Of a stretch of DNA of 5,320 bases, positions 1 through 4,810 are shown in pieces. The notes under the pieces were generated by a model. The model was not told where the DNA came from, made no database searches, and was given only the letters and a program-made list of their open reading frames with translations. The first letter of the stretch is position 1. Each line of letters starts with the position of its first letter. Source of the stretch: Acidilobaceae archaeon (GTDB taxonomy: Archaea > Thermoproteota > Thermoprotei_A > Sulfolobales > Acidilobaceae); NCBI GenBank assembly GCA_027057815.1, contig JALURD010000088.1, forward strand, positions 1 to 5,320, written 5' to 3'. The translations under genes were made by a program, and so were the position numbers.

Positions 1-1
1 A

Positions 2-70
2 AAGCCTACCCGTTACGCTGAAGTCCCCGGGCACGCCCCCGTTAAAGTGTTGGGGGTAAAGCAGGGTTGA
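2..70 (+). CDS. C-terminal fragment of an unrecognised upstream gene (partial)
   Basis: One plus-strand frame is open from the left edge to a TGA at 68-70 and reads as 22 residues ending VLGVKQG. It is preferred over the other two frames because its stop overlaps the TTG start of the next gene as TTGA (67-70), the usual form of tightly coupled archaeal operon genes. The other frames stop at 19-21 and 57-59. The fragment is too short to assign a family. If it is real, the phosphatase downstream is co-transcribed with it. The call rests only on the overlap geometry. Confidence 0.35.
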   Translation, partial: KPTRYAEVPGHAPVKVLGVKQG

Positions 71-510
71 TAGTCGGAGTTATGAGGCACGCTAAGGCTG
101 AGCCGAAGAAGCCCGGGCTCCCCGATGAGGATAGGAGGCTAACTGATGAAGGGAGGAAGCAGGTGGAGGCCATAGCTGATGTGATGCCTTGGAGGCCCTC
201 AAGGATCATTCATAGTCCGTACGTTAGAGCCCGCGAGACTGCTGAGCTTCTCGCCTCAAAGCTGGGGATAACCAACGTCGAAGAATCCAGACTCCTCACG
301 CCTGACAAGTTCAACCTTGACGCTTTCAAGAAGCTAGCATCTGACGGCGTGCTTATGGTAGGCCATGCGCCTAGCGTTGAGGAGGTGCTCTCCGGCTTGC
401 TCGGCTGCCGGGTTAAGATGAAGACTGCCAGCATCGCCATCCTAGAGGTGACGGGTAATAGTGTGACCTTGCTCGCCCTGCTCGTACCGCCAACATCCAG
501 TCTACCATAG
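67..510 (+). CDS. sixA: SixA-like phosphohistidine phosphatase (histidine phosphatase superfamily)
   Basis: This is a 147-residue single-domain member of the histidine phosphatase (RHG) superfamily, close to SixA in length. The nucleophile motif is MRHAKAE at residues 6-12, with R7 and H8. LTDEGRKQ (25-32) and SPYVRARETAE (50-60) are typical of SixA-type proteins, the latter supplying an active-site arginine. GHAPS at 99-103 carries the second catalytic His (H100). Known SixA enzymes remove phosphate from phosphohistidine on signalling or PTS proteins. Crenarchaea generally lack such phosphorelays, so the substrate here is open. The TTG start at 67 is chosen because a GGGGGT Shine-Dalgarno-like run (52-57) lies about 10 nt upstream and because the next Met already sits in the RHA motif. 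The gene ends 19 nt from the stop of the convergent CDP-alcohol phosphotransferase. Family certain, substrate not. Confidence 0.88.
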   Translation: MIVGVMRHAKAEPKKPGLPDEDRRLTDEGRKQVEAIADVMPWRPSRIIHSPYVRARETAELLASKLGITNVEESRLLTPDKFNLDAFKKLASDGVLMVGHAPSVEEVLSGLLGCRVKMKTASIAILEVTGNSVTLLALLVPPTSSLP

Positions 511-529
511 ACTCTTTGCGGCTACCAGA

Positions 530-1162
530 CTATCCTGGCTTGTACCGAGCGATTAGGTAAACAAATTTCACAGCGGTGTACATGTGTGCAAGAATAGCTA
601 CCGCTGCCAGCGCCCATAGAGGGCGTCCTACGGCTACAAGGACTGCTAGTAGGAAGAGCCTTACGTCCCGGGACGCTAGGGAGTCTAGCGGTCCTGCGGC
701 CGCCGGGTGTATGCCTAGATCCATTTGGCCCCGAGCGTGAATGTAGCTCACCATTATGTCGCCGGTGACGGCTGCAAAGCCTAGGAGAGCTACTATCTCA
801 GCGTTTACACTGGTATTAACGAGGTAGTATATTACCGATGCGAAGACTGCAATGTCCGCGTATCTGTCCAACATAGTGTCCAAGAACGCTCCCCGGCGCG
901 AGGCGAGTTTGAGCGTCCTAGCTAGCTCGCCGTCAACGCCATCGAGTATAGATGACAACTGAATCATCAGCCCGCCCACAAGCAGCTCGCCTCGAGCGAT
1001 GGACGCCGCTGCAACTAGCGCTGTCGCGAATGCTATCAGGCTCATCTGGTTGGGCGTTAAGGGCAGCTTATGCCTCACTATGAAGCCTGTTATCCTGCCC
1101 GAGATCTTTCTATTAATATAGCGGGATACAGGGCCCTCAGTCTTCGTCGTCAAACCCTCCAC
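530..1162 (-). CDS. CDP-alcohol phosphotransferase, probable di-myo-inositol-1,3'-phosphate-1'-phosphate synthase (DIPPS)
   Basis: This is an integral membrane enzyme of 210 residues. It should condense CDP-inositol with inositol-1-phosphate to give phosphorylated di-myo-inositol phosphate, precursor of the thermoprotectant DIP. The complete CDP-alcohol phosphotransferase signature is visible: D74-x2-D77-G78-x2-A81-R82-x8-G91-x3-D95-x3-D99, whose four Asp bind the metal ions. About six hydrophobic segments follow the family layout, with SYIHAR (139-144) and SRDVRLF (164-170) between them. The N-terminal TEGPVSRYINRKIS resembles the region just after the cytidylyltransferase domain in fused IPCT-DIPPS proteins. 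The GTG start (1162) overlaps the upstream cytidylyltransferase gene by 13 nt and has GAGGAG about 10 nt before it. A TTG at 1153 that overlaps the stop (TTGA) is a weaker alternative. Archaetidylinositol-phosphate synthase, a relative, is the main competing call, but the partner gene argues for DIPPS. Confidence 0.82.
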   Translation of the reverse strand: MEGLTTKTEGPVSRYINRKISGRITGFIVRHKLPLTPNQMSLIAFATALVAAASIARGELLVGGLMIQLSSILDGVDGELARTLKLASRRGAFLDTMLDRYADIAVFASVIYYLVNTSVNAEIVALLGFAAVTGDIMVSYIHARGQMDLGIHPAAAGPLDSLASRDVRLFLLAVLVAVGRPLWALAAVAILAHMYTAVKFVYLIARYKPG

Positions 1163-1893
1163 CCCCTAACAATCTCCTCTACTACACTTCTCCCAGGACC
1201 CCTCAGAGCGTAGTCTAGATCTTCAGGTGAGTCTATGTCCATCCAGGAGTAGCCGGTCACATCCACCACACCCGCTAACCCATGGGAAGCATTACATGTG
1301 TTCACCTCGTTGAGTGTAACCACGGGAGCCGCACACTTACTTGTAAGCGGACCCCAGGAGAGGAGGTGTACTCCCACATCCACGTGAGTCCACTCGGGGA
1401 TTCTCTTCCCGAGCTCTAGGATCATACCGTCTCTTAGAGCCTTGATCTTGGTAGCTTCTTCTACATCTACGTGCTTGGGGCTCGCGTCGCCCCCGATACA
1501 TACTGGTCGTCGGCATCCTCCAGCTACTTTAGAGGCAAGCCCAGGAGGATAAATGTGGTCTGACATTGATATAAGCCATACTCCGCGTCCTAGCTTATCT
1601 AGCGCCTCTAGCATAGTCCAAGCGTTTCCTGCCCACCATCTCTCAACAACTACAACCTCAATGACCGGCTTAAGCGGGCACTCGCCAACCAGGGATTTAA
1701 TCAGTTCTACCCTATCCCTTCGGGTGGCAACGTAGACTTCGCCCACGCCGGCTGCAGCAAGGGATGCTATGGGATAACATATAAGGGGAATCCCTGAGAT
1801 TTTCGCTGCGATCTTAACGTAGCCGAGCCTATCGAGTAGCCTACTCCCCTCGCCAGCCGCTAGGAGTACAGCCTTCGCCCCCACGCCGTCCAC
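1150..1893 (-). CDS. CTP:inositol-1-phosphate cytidylyltransferase (IPCT), stand-alone
   Basis: This is a soluble nucleotidyltransferase of 247 residues with a GT-A-like Rossmann fold. It is predicted to make CDP-inositol from CTP and L-myo-inositol-1-phosphate. The nucleotide-binding loop LAAGEGSRL is at residues 11-19, and K27 falls where the PK lysine of the family aligns. GNAWTMLEAL (89-98) and MSDHIYPP (110-117, with metal-binding D112) follow. Near the C-terminus are HVDVGVHLL (170-178) and WMDIDSPEDL (217-226), the latter resembling the usual W-x-D-x-D-T/S-P-E-D-L. Six Cys residues are present, a trait seen in crenarchaeal proteins with intracellular disulfides. The GTG at 1893 is the most upstream start before an in-frame stop, and a GTG at codon 4 is possible. 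It is first in a two-gene operon with the membrane synthase, a pair that is fused into one protein in Archaeoglobus and Thermococcales. General sugar-nucleotide transferase activity cannot be excluded without the neighbour. Confidence 0.83.
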   Translation of the reverse strand: MDGVGAKAVLLAAGEGSRLLDRLGYVKIAAKISGIPLICYPIASLAAAGVGEVYVATRRDRVELIKSLVGECPLKPVIEVVVVERWWAGNAWTMLEALDKLGRGVWLISMSDHIYPPGLASKVAGGCRRPVCIGGDASPKHVDVEEATKIKALRDGMILELGKRIPEWTHVDVGVHLLSWGPLTSKCAAPVVTLNEVNTCNASHGLAGVVDVTGYSWMDIDSPEDLDYALRGPGRSVVEEIVRGWRV

Positions 1894-1928
1894 CGTGAAT
1901 ATACTTTGTGAAGCATAATCCGGCCAAT

Positions 1929-1940
1929 TGATATATCCTT
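1929..1940 (-). promoter_or_regulatory. Candidate TATA box for the IPCT-DIPPS operon
   Basis: On the minus strand, AAGGATATATCA lies about 40 nt upstream of the GTG at 1893. With normal archaeal spacing of about 26 nt, transcription would begin near 1905-1908 and give a short leader of 12-15 nt. No Shine-Dalgarno is evident in that leader, consistent with the near-leaderless first genes common in crenarchaea. Recognised by motif and position only. Confidence 0.5.
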
Positions 1941-1961
1941 AGGTCCTGGAATAGGGAGAAA

Positions 1962-1972
1962 GCCGATATAGC
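1962..1972 (+). promoter_or_regulatory. Candidate TATA box for the EamA transporter gene
   Basis: The segment GAAAGCCGATATAGC contains a purine-rich BRE-like stretch followed by GATATAG. It is about 25 nt upstream of position 1994, placing the transcript start just before a hairpin that covers the Shine-Dalgarno site at 2011-2017. It lies back to back with the minus-strand TATA box at about 1935, forming a compact divergent promoter region. The match is moderate. Confidence 0.35.
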
Positions 1973-1995
1973 TATTACAGATACATCCCTCCGAC

Positions 1996-2017
1996 CCGCC
2001 TCCACGGCTAGAGGTGG
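1996..2017 (+). promoter_or_regulatory. Shine-Dalgarno site within a predicted hairpin ahead of the transporter
   Basis: GAGGTGG at 2011-2017 is a strong match to the anti-Shine-Dalgarno sequence. It is fully complementary, with one G-U pair, to CCGCCTC at 1996-2002, giving a 7-bp stem with an 8-nt loop (2003-2010). If the mRNA starts near 1994, the ribosome-binding site would be hidden at its 5' end. It sits 6 nt before an in-frame ACG codon (2024), where the transporter's N-terminus ought to begin. The base pairing is seen directly. A regulatory role is inference. Confidence 0.4.
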
Positions 2018-2095
2018 TGGGAGACGCCGGGCGTCGTCGCTGCATATGCATTCGCCTTCACCGCAGGACTACTCTTCGGCCTCTCGGATGTACTT
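2018..2095 (+). other. In-frame coding extension of the transporter lacking a canonical start codon
   Basis: Read in the frame of the downstream transporter, this stretch is open back to a TAG at 2009-2011. It encodes a hydrophobic helix, AAYAFAFTAGLLFGLSDVLV, that looks like the usual first membrane helix of EamA proteins. No ATG, GTG or TTG occurs in this frame between the TAG and 2096. An ACG at 2024 lies 6 nt after the Shine-Dalgarno GAGGTGG, as expected for a mutated ATG or a non-standard start. GTG codons at 2014 and 2017 are in another frame and would need a one-base correction to enter this one. Starting at 2024 would give 296 residues, a normal length for the family. Confidence 0.6.
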
Positions 2096-2914
2096 GTGAG
2101 GCTAGCCATGAAGGAGTATAGAGCAAGCCATATGCTGCTAGTGAGCCTCATAGTCGGTACGCCGCTATTGTGGCTGGCCGGCTTCGCCGTTGGCGAGGGG
2201 ATCCCCGCTTCGAGGGCTCTGCTACTCTACGCTGCAGCTGGGTTACTTAACTTCGTGGTGGGTAGGCTCCTATTCTACATAGCGGTAGCGGCTCTAGGAG
2301 CAAGCAGCGCAAGCATAGTCACCAGTCCCGCAGTGGTCTTCAGCGGACTGCTAGCCTGGCTGTTCCTGGGCGAAGTCCTCACGAAGTGGGACCTGCTGGG
2401 CCTGAGCCTCGTGGCGCTATCCATTTACATGGCCTCGGGGAAGCCGAGCGGGGATCCCCTTCACGGCTTAAGCAAAGTCACGGGTATCGCTGCTGGCCTG
2501 GCTGCGAGCATAACTTTTGCAACTACAGCCGTTATAATAAGGGCGGCTGGCGTTGAGTCTGGATCCCCGATACTGGGGGCAGCCGTATCATACACTGTGG
2601 CCATACCAGCCGCACTGGTCATGGCTGCTAGGTCGCCCGGCGGGCTCCGAGTAGTCTATAACGCGCCCAGTTGGATTAAGGCTGTAGCGTCCACGGCCGC
2701 CGCAGTAGTCGCGCTAGCACAGCTGTCGAGGTACACGGCCCTATCGCTGGCCCCTGTCGCTGAGGCCGTCGTCTTCATCAGCCTCTTCCCTCTCCACACT
2801 ACTGTGCTAGCTCACCTAATACTGCGGGGTCGCGGCGAAAGAGTGAGACCCATCCACCTTGTAGCCGCGCTTGTCGCCGTGGCAGGGATAGCCTCAGCAG
2901 TAGCCATGGGCTAG
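2096..2914 (+). CDS. EamA-family (drug/metabolite transporter superfamily) permease; annotated start probably too late
   Basis: This is a 272-residue, very hydrophobic protein with two EamA repeats. It is a predicted cytoplasmic-membrane carrier or exporter of small molecules; the substrate is unknown. The first repeat ends in the typical AWLFLGEVLTKWDLLGLSLVALS-type block, with FLGE at residues 90-93. The second repeat ends in RYTALSLAPVAEAVVFISL (212-230) followed by a loop with GERV and a last helix. From GTG 2096 the protein would have about nine helices and begin inside the first one. That codon has no Shine-Dalgarno, whereas coding continues upstream to about 2024. I therefore take 2096 as the first canonical start rather than the true one. 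The gene may be a recent pseudogene, contain a sequencing error, or use a rare start. It is transcribed divergently from the DIP operon and is not obviously linked to it. Confidence 0.8.
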   Translation: MRLAMKEYRASHMLLVSLIVGTPLLWLAGFAVGEGIPASRALLLYAAAGLLNFVVGRLLFYIAVAALGASSASIVTSPAVVFSGLLAWLFLGEVLTKWDLLGLSLVALSIYMASGKPSGDPLHGLSKVTGIAAGLAASITFATTAVIIRAAGVESGSPILGAAVSYTVAIPAALVMAARSPGGLRVVYNAPSWIKAVASTAAAVVALAQLSRYTALSLAPVAEAVVFISLFPLHTTVLAHLILRGRGERVRPIHLVAALVAVAGIASAVAMG

Positions 2915-2925
2915 GGATTCTTTGA

Positions 2926-2939
2926 TAAACAGGTGTTTA
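2926..2939. promoter_or_regulatory. Inverted repeat TAAACA-GG-TGTTTA upstream of padR-like gene
   Basis: This is a near-perfect 14-bp palindrome with 6-bp arms and a 2-bp centre. It lies 11 nt after the transporter stop and about 36 nt before the TATA box of the PadR-like gene. Many PadR proteins bind dyad sites near their own promoters. The sequence differs from the often quoted ATGT-N8-ACAT motif, so assignment as the operator is only a suggestion. Confidence 0.3.
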
Positions 2940-2972
2940 CATTTACTCTTACTAATCCCCTGTAAGGCGAAC

Positions 2973-2983
2973 ACTATATTAAG
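2973..2983 (+). promoter_or_regulatory. TATA box for the PadR-like gene
   Basis: ACTATATTAAG provides a good crenarchaeal TATA element. Standard spacing puts the transcript start near 3003-3005, leaving a leader of about 32 nt that contains the purine-rich GGGGAAGTGG (3021-3030) as a Shine-Dalgarno-like site before the ATG at 3036. This position also rules out the longer reading frame that begins at 2922, upstream of the promoter. Confidence 0.5.
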
Positions 2984-3035
2984 CTTAGACTCCTTGAGGC
3001 CCACTTGCAGGAGCCTGGCAGGGGAAGTGGTTAGC

Positions 3036-3365
3036 ATGCGTGCAAGCCTCGTGGTGAAGCCTGCAGAGGGTAAGCAGGTACCCGCAGGCTCCCTCTGGAT
3101 GTACGTGATAGCCGTCCTCTCCCATGAACCCATACACGCTTATGGAGTCCGAGTCAGGCTCCGAGAACGGTTTGGGGTCAAGGTGCCCACCTCAACAGTT
3201 TACACAGTGTTGTATAAGCTTGTAGACGAAGGCTTAGTAGAGAGGATAGAGATTGACGGAGAGACATTGTACAAAGCCACCCCCGAGGGGCTTAAAACAT
3301 TGAGAGAAGCTATTAAGCTCCTTAAGGATTTAACCGAGAAAATAGAGAGCGAAGCAAGGCTCTAG
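3036..3365 (+). CDS. PadR-family winged-helix transcriptional regulator
   Basis: This is a 109-residue DNA-binding protein, mostly a winged helix. Residues 19-46 hold the first helices, ending in EPIHAYGVRVRLRERFG. The recognition helix is about 51-64 (PTSTVYTVLYKLVD). EGLV at 65-68 and the following hairpin, with KATPEG at 80-85, form the wing, a strong PadR pattern (S-T-V-Y-x-x-L-x-x-L-x-x-x-G-L-V). The final charged helix (about 86-109) would be a short dimerisation helix, making this a minimal PadR-s1-like protein without a long effector domain. ATG 3036 is chosen over the TTG at 2922 because the extra 38 residues are not conserved-looking and would lie upstream of the TATA box. PadR proteins usually repress neighbouring transport or stress genes. 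The flanking transporter and PEBP gene are candidate targets, which is inference. Confidence 0.85.
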   Translation: MRASLVVKPAEGKQVPAGSLWMYVIAVLSHEPIHAYGVRVRLRERFGVKVPTSTVYTVLYKLVDEGLVERIEIDGETLYKATPEGLKTLREAIKLLKDLTEKIESEARL

Positions 3366-3382
3366 CATCACATGCCCCTGCC

Positions 3383-3417
3383 AGGATAAAAAGGGTCTCA
3401 TAGAGATCCGCGTTTTT
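3383..3417 (+). terminator. Possible end-of-transcript region after the PadR-like gene
   Basis: An AT-rich patch (GGATAAAAAGGG) and a T5 run at 3413-3417 follow the PadR stop codon by 20-50 nt. T-runs of this kind act as archaeal terminators. The GATAAAAAG segment could instead be a weak TATA element for the downstream PEBP gene. Neither role can be settled from sequence. Confidence 0.25.
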
Positions 3418-3418
3418 G

Positions 3419-3430
3419 GCGTTGCAACGC
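3419..3430. promoter_or_regulatory. Perfect 12-bp palindrome GCGTTGCAACGC in the PadR-PEBP spacer
   Basis: This is an uninterrupted dyad of 6-bp arms located directly after the T5 run. It could be a repressor operator for the PEBP gene or the stem of a small hairpin. No protein can be matched to it from sequence alone. Confidence 0.3.
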
Positions 3431-3444
3431 TCCAAGAGCTGTTA

Positions 3445-3462
3445 TTATTTGCGACGAAATAA
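3445..3462. promoter_or_regulatory. Inverted repeat TTATTT-N6-AAATAA upstream of the PEBP gene
   Basis: This is an 18-bp dyad with perfect 6-bp arms and a 6-bp GC-rich centre (GCGACG). It sits about 26 nt before a TATA-like element (TCTATATAGG, 3487-3496). That placement suits an upstream regulator site, and the spacing of half-sites suits a dimeric winged-helix protein such as the adjacent PadR-like regulator. The link is inference. Confidence 0.3.
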
Positions 3463-3486
3463 GTTAACCCTCTCATGCTGGGAGAT

Positions 3487-3496
3487 TCTATATAGG
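3487..3496 (+). promoter_or_regulatory. TATA-like element ahead of the PEBP gene
   Basis: TCTATATAGG resembles a TATA box. Normal spacing would start transcription near 3515-3518, which would make the ATG at 3518 leaderless. The same bases run into AGGTGGG (3494-3500), a good Shine-Dalgarno sequence for the TTG at 3506. Both cannot operate on one transcript, so the real promoter may lie further upstream, for example TTATTATTT at 3442-3450. Confidence 0.35.
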
Positions 3497-3505
3497 TGGG
3501 CTGTG

Positions 3506-4090
3506 TTGAGGCGCTCGATGCTCCTTGCCGCTGCCGTCGTAGCTGTGATCATTGCCTTACTAGCGGTATACATGAATAGTCACAAGAGGTTGGAAGGTGC
3601 TAGCGAGCTTGTCGACGAGAGGTTCAGCAAGTTAGTTGAAGGGGTTCCAAGGAGCCTAGAGGTTATAGTGGAGGGCATATCGCCTGAGGGATTCATTGAC
3701 CCTGCTTATACTTGTGATGGCGACAATATCCCTCCGAAGGTTACTATAACCGGAATCCCTGATAGTGCTAGCTATGTGGCCTTGATAATGTATGACCCGG
3801 ACGCTCCTGGAGGAACGTTCATACACTGGCTGGCAGTAGAGCCAGCTAAGGGGTCCCAGGCTATATTTCCGGGGCAAGCCGTGAGCGAGGGATTTAACGA
3901 CTTCGGAAAGCTCGGTTACGGAGGACCCTGCCCTCCCAAGGGTCACGGCGCTCACCGCTACTTCTTCTTAGTACTGGCTCTAAGCGGGGATCCCCAGCTG
4001 CCTCCAGGCTATAAGCTGGATGACCTGCTAGACGCTGTAGAGGGCAAAGTGGCTGCATGGGGCTACGCCATGGGTAAATACTCACGCTGA
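3506..4090 (+). CDS. PEBP / YbhB-YbcL family protein with an N-terminal membrane anchor
   Basis: This protein has 194 residues from the TTG at 3506. MRRS is followed by a hydrophobic segment (about 5-23, LLAAAVVAVIIALLAVY), then a charged linker (about 24-50) and a phosphatidylethanolamine-binding-protein-like domain. Family motifs are complete: YTCDGDN (68-74), YDPDAPGG (96-103), HW (107-108), GPCPP (140-144) and HRYFF (150-154). The Asp, His and Arg residues of these motifs line the anion pocket in PEBP structures. The domain length equals that of bacterial YbhB, so the addition is the anchor, which should hold the domain outside the cell. The biochemical role of prokaryotic PEBPs is poorly defined. 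The TTG has AGGTGGG 5 nt upstream; GTG 3503 and ATG 3518 are alternatives, the latter dropping the two arginines. Starting as early as 3416 would add 30 residues that do not look coding. Confidence 0.85.
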   Translation: MRRSMLLAAAVVAVIIALLAVYMNSHKRLEGASELVDERFSKLVEGVPRSLEVIVEGISPEGFIDPAYTCDGDNIPPKVTITGIPDSASYVALIMYDPDAPGGTFIHWLAVEPAKGSQAIFPGQAVSEGFNDFGKLGYGGPCPPKGHGAHRYFFLVLALSGDPQLPPGYKLDDLLDAVEGKVAAWGYAMGKYSR

Positions 4091-4102
4091 GGCTGCCAGT
4101 TG

Positions 4103-4810
4103 TTAAGGCGTAGAGGCTCCAGCCATGCGTATGGGACACGTGCTCCAGCCCAGTAGGCCTAGCAGTCTGCCTAAGTCTCTAAGGGTCTCGATTAAAGCCT
4201 CGCCGGGGATCCCGGGGACGCCAGCCGCTATGGCCAGGATCTTCGTGGTACTGGGCTTAACCGCGGTGTCAATAGAGTCCCTGTGGGGGTAGACGTGGAC
4301 TATCTTGCCCTGCGCGTCAACGAGGACCGGGATCCCTGGCGGGAGCTCCTCGGGACCCCCTCCTATGGGCTTGAACTCCTCGCCGCCCCGTGAGAGGGTT
4401 AGCCTGGCTGGCAGAACAAGCGAGTCTAAGTCGTAGAGCCCTATTGGGACCATCCCCCTAGCACTCGCAACGTTACCCGCATCCACCACCGGGTTTATCC
4501 TCGGGAAACGGCCTCTAAGGGCGCGCCTCACGAGAGCCTCACTACTAGGCCTAGTCTTCGTGGGATCCACGCCTATCCTCCAGTAGAAGTCGCGGTAAGC
4601 CCTAACCCGGGGATCCCTCTTCAACCCCTCAAGCGTGAACCCGCCACGGAGTTCGTCCAGTAAACGCTCAATCTCGCTGTTCAAAACCTTAGAGTCAAGA
4701 CTTGAGACGCTGGGCCCCCACGCTACCATGTAAGCCATTGATACCCCTAGATCCGCGACGCTTTCGTCGATAAAGACCAGGCCCTCACCATAATCTATAG
4801 GGCAAGCCAC
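4103..4810 (-). CDS. B3/B4 tRNA-binding-like domain protein (COG3382 type)
   Basis: This is a soluble protein of 235 residues whose main part is the B3/B4 domain, also found in the beta subunit of phenylalanyl-tRNA synthetase. Here it stands alone. Visible blocks (numbered from GTG 4810) are YRDFYWRIGVDPTKTRPSSE (72-91), INPVVDAGNVASA (105-117), IGLYDLDSL (123-131), the hairpin VLVDAQGKIVHVYPHRDS (162-179) and TKILAIAAG (189-197), all typical of stand-alone family members. Members are proposed to bind or check aminoacyl-tRNA or free amino acids; the function is not settled. The start is placed at GTG 4810, not GTG 4816, because GGGTGA (4817-4822) abuts 4816 but lies 6 nt before 4810. That GTG shares one base with the TAG of a small upstream ORF (TAGTG). 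A tRNA-Pro gene lies 120 bp away on the other strand, which need not be meaningful. The gene is convergent with the PEBP gene, with a 12-nt gap between stops. Confidence 0.83.
   Translation of the reverse strand: MACPIDYGEGLVFIDESVADLGVSMAYMVAWGPSVSSLDSKVLNSEIERLLDELRGGFTLEGLKRDPRVRAYRDFYWRIGVDPTKTRPSSEALVRRALRGRFPRINPVVDAGNVASARGMVPIGLYDLDSLVLPARLTLSRGGEEFKPIGGGPEELPPGIPVLVDAQGKIVHVYPHRDSIDTAVKPSTTKILAIAAGVPGIPGEALIETLRDLGRLLGLLGWSTCPIRMAGASTP

Noticed and set aside
511..529. Possible bidirectional terminator between the convergent phosphatase and synthase genes
   Set aside because: The 19-nt gap has no T-run or stem long enough on either strand to support a call.
1860..2051. 63-residue minus-strand frame across the divergent promoter region
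   Set aside because: It covers the candidate promoters and the hairpin, overlaps the start of the cytidylyltransferase gene in another frame, and its protein has no domain character.
2922..3035. N-terminal extension of the PadR-like gene starting at TTG 2922
   Set aside because: It would start upstream of the TATA box, adds 38 residues without PadR character, and an ATG with a purine-rich site exists at 3036.
3193..3212. Imperfect dyad with CAACA/TGTTG arms inside the PadR-like coding region
   Set aside because: It lies over the codons of the conserved recognition helix, so coding constraint explains it, and it is far from any promoter.
3416..3505. N-terminal extension of the PEBP gene starting at TTG 3416
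   Set aside because: The extra residues do not resemble a signal peptide or the family, no Shine-Dalgarno precedes it, and the region is AT-rich spacer with dyads. A start next to AGGTGGG is better.
3656..4139. Two minus-strand frames of 81-99 residues opposite the PEBP gene
   Set aside because: They are mirror frames of a gene with complete family motifs and show no sensible protein features of their own.
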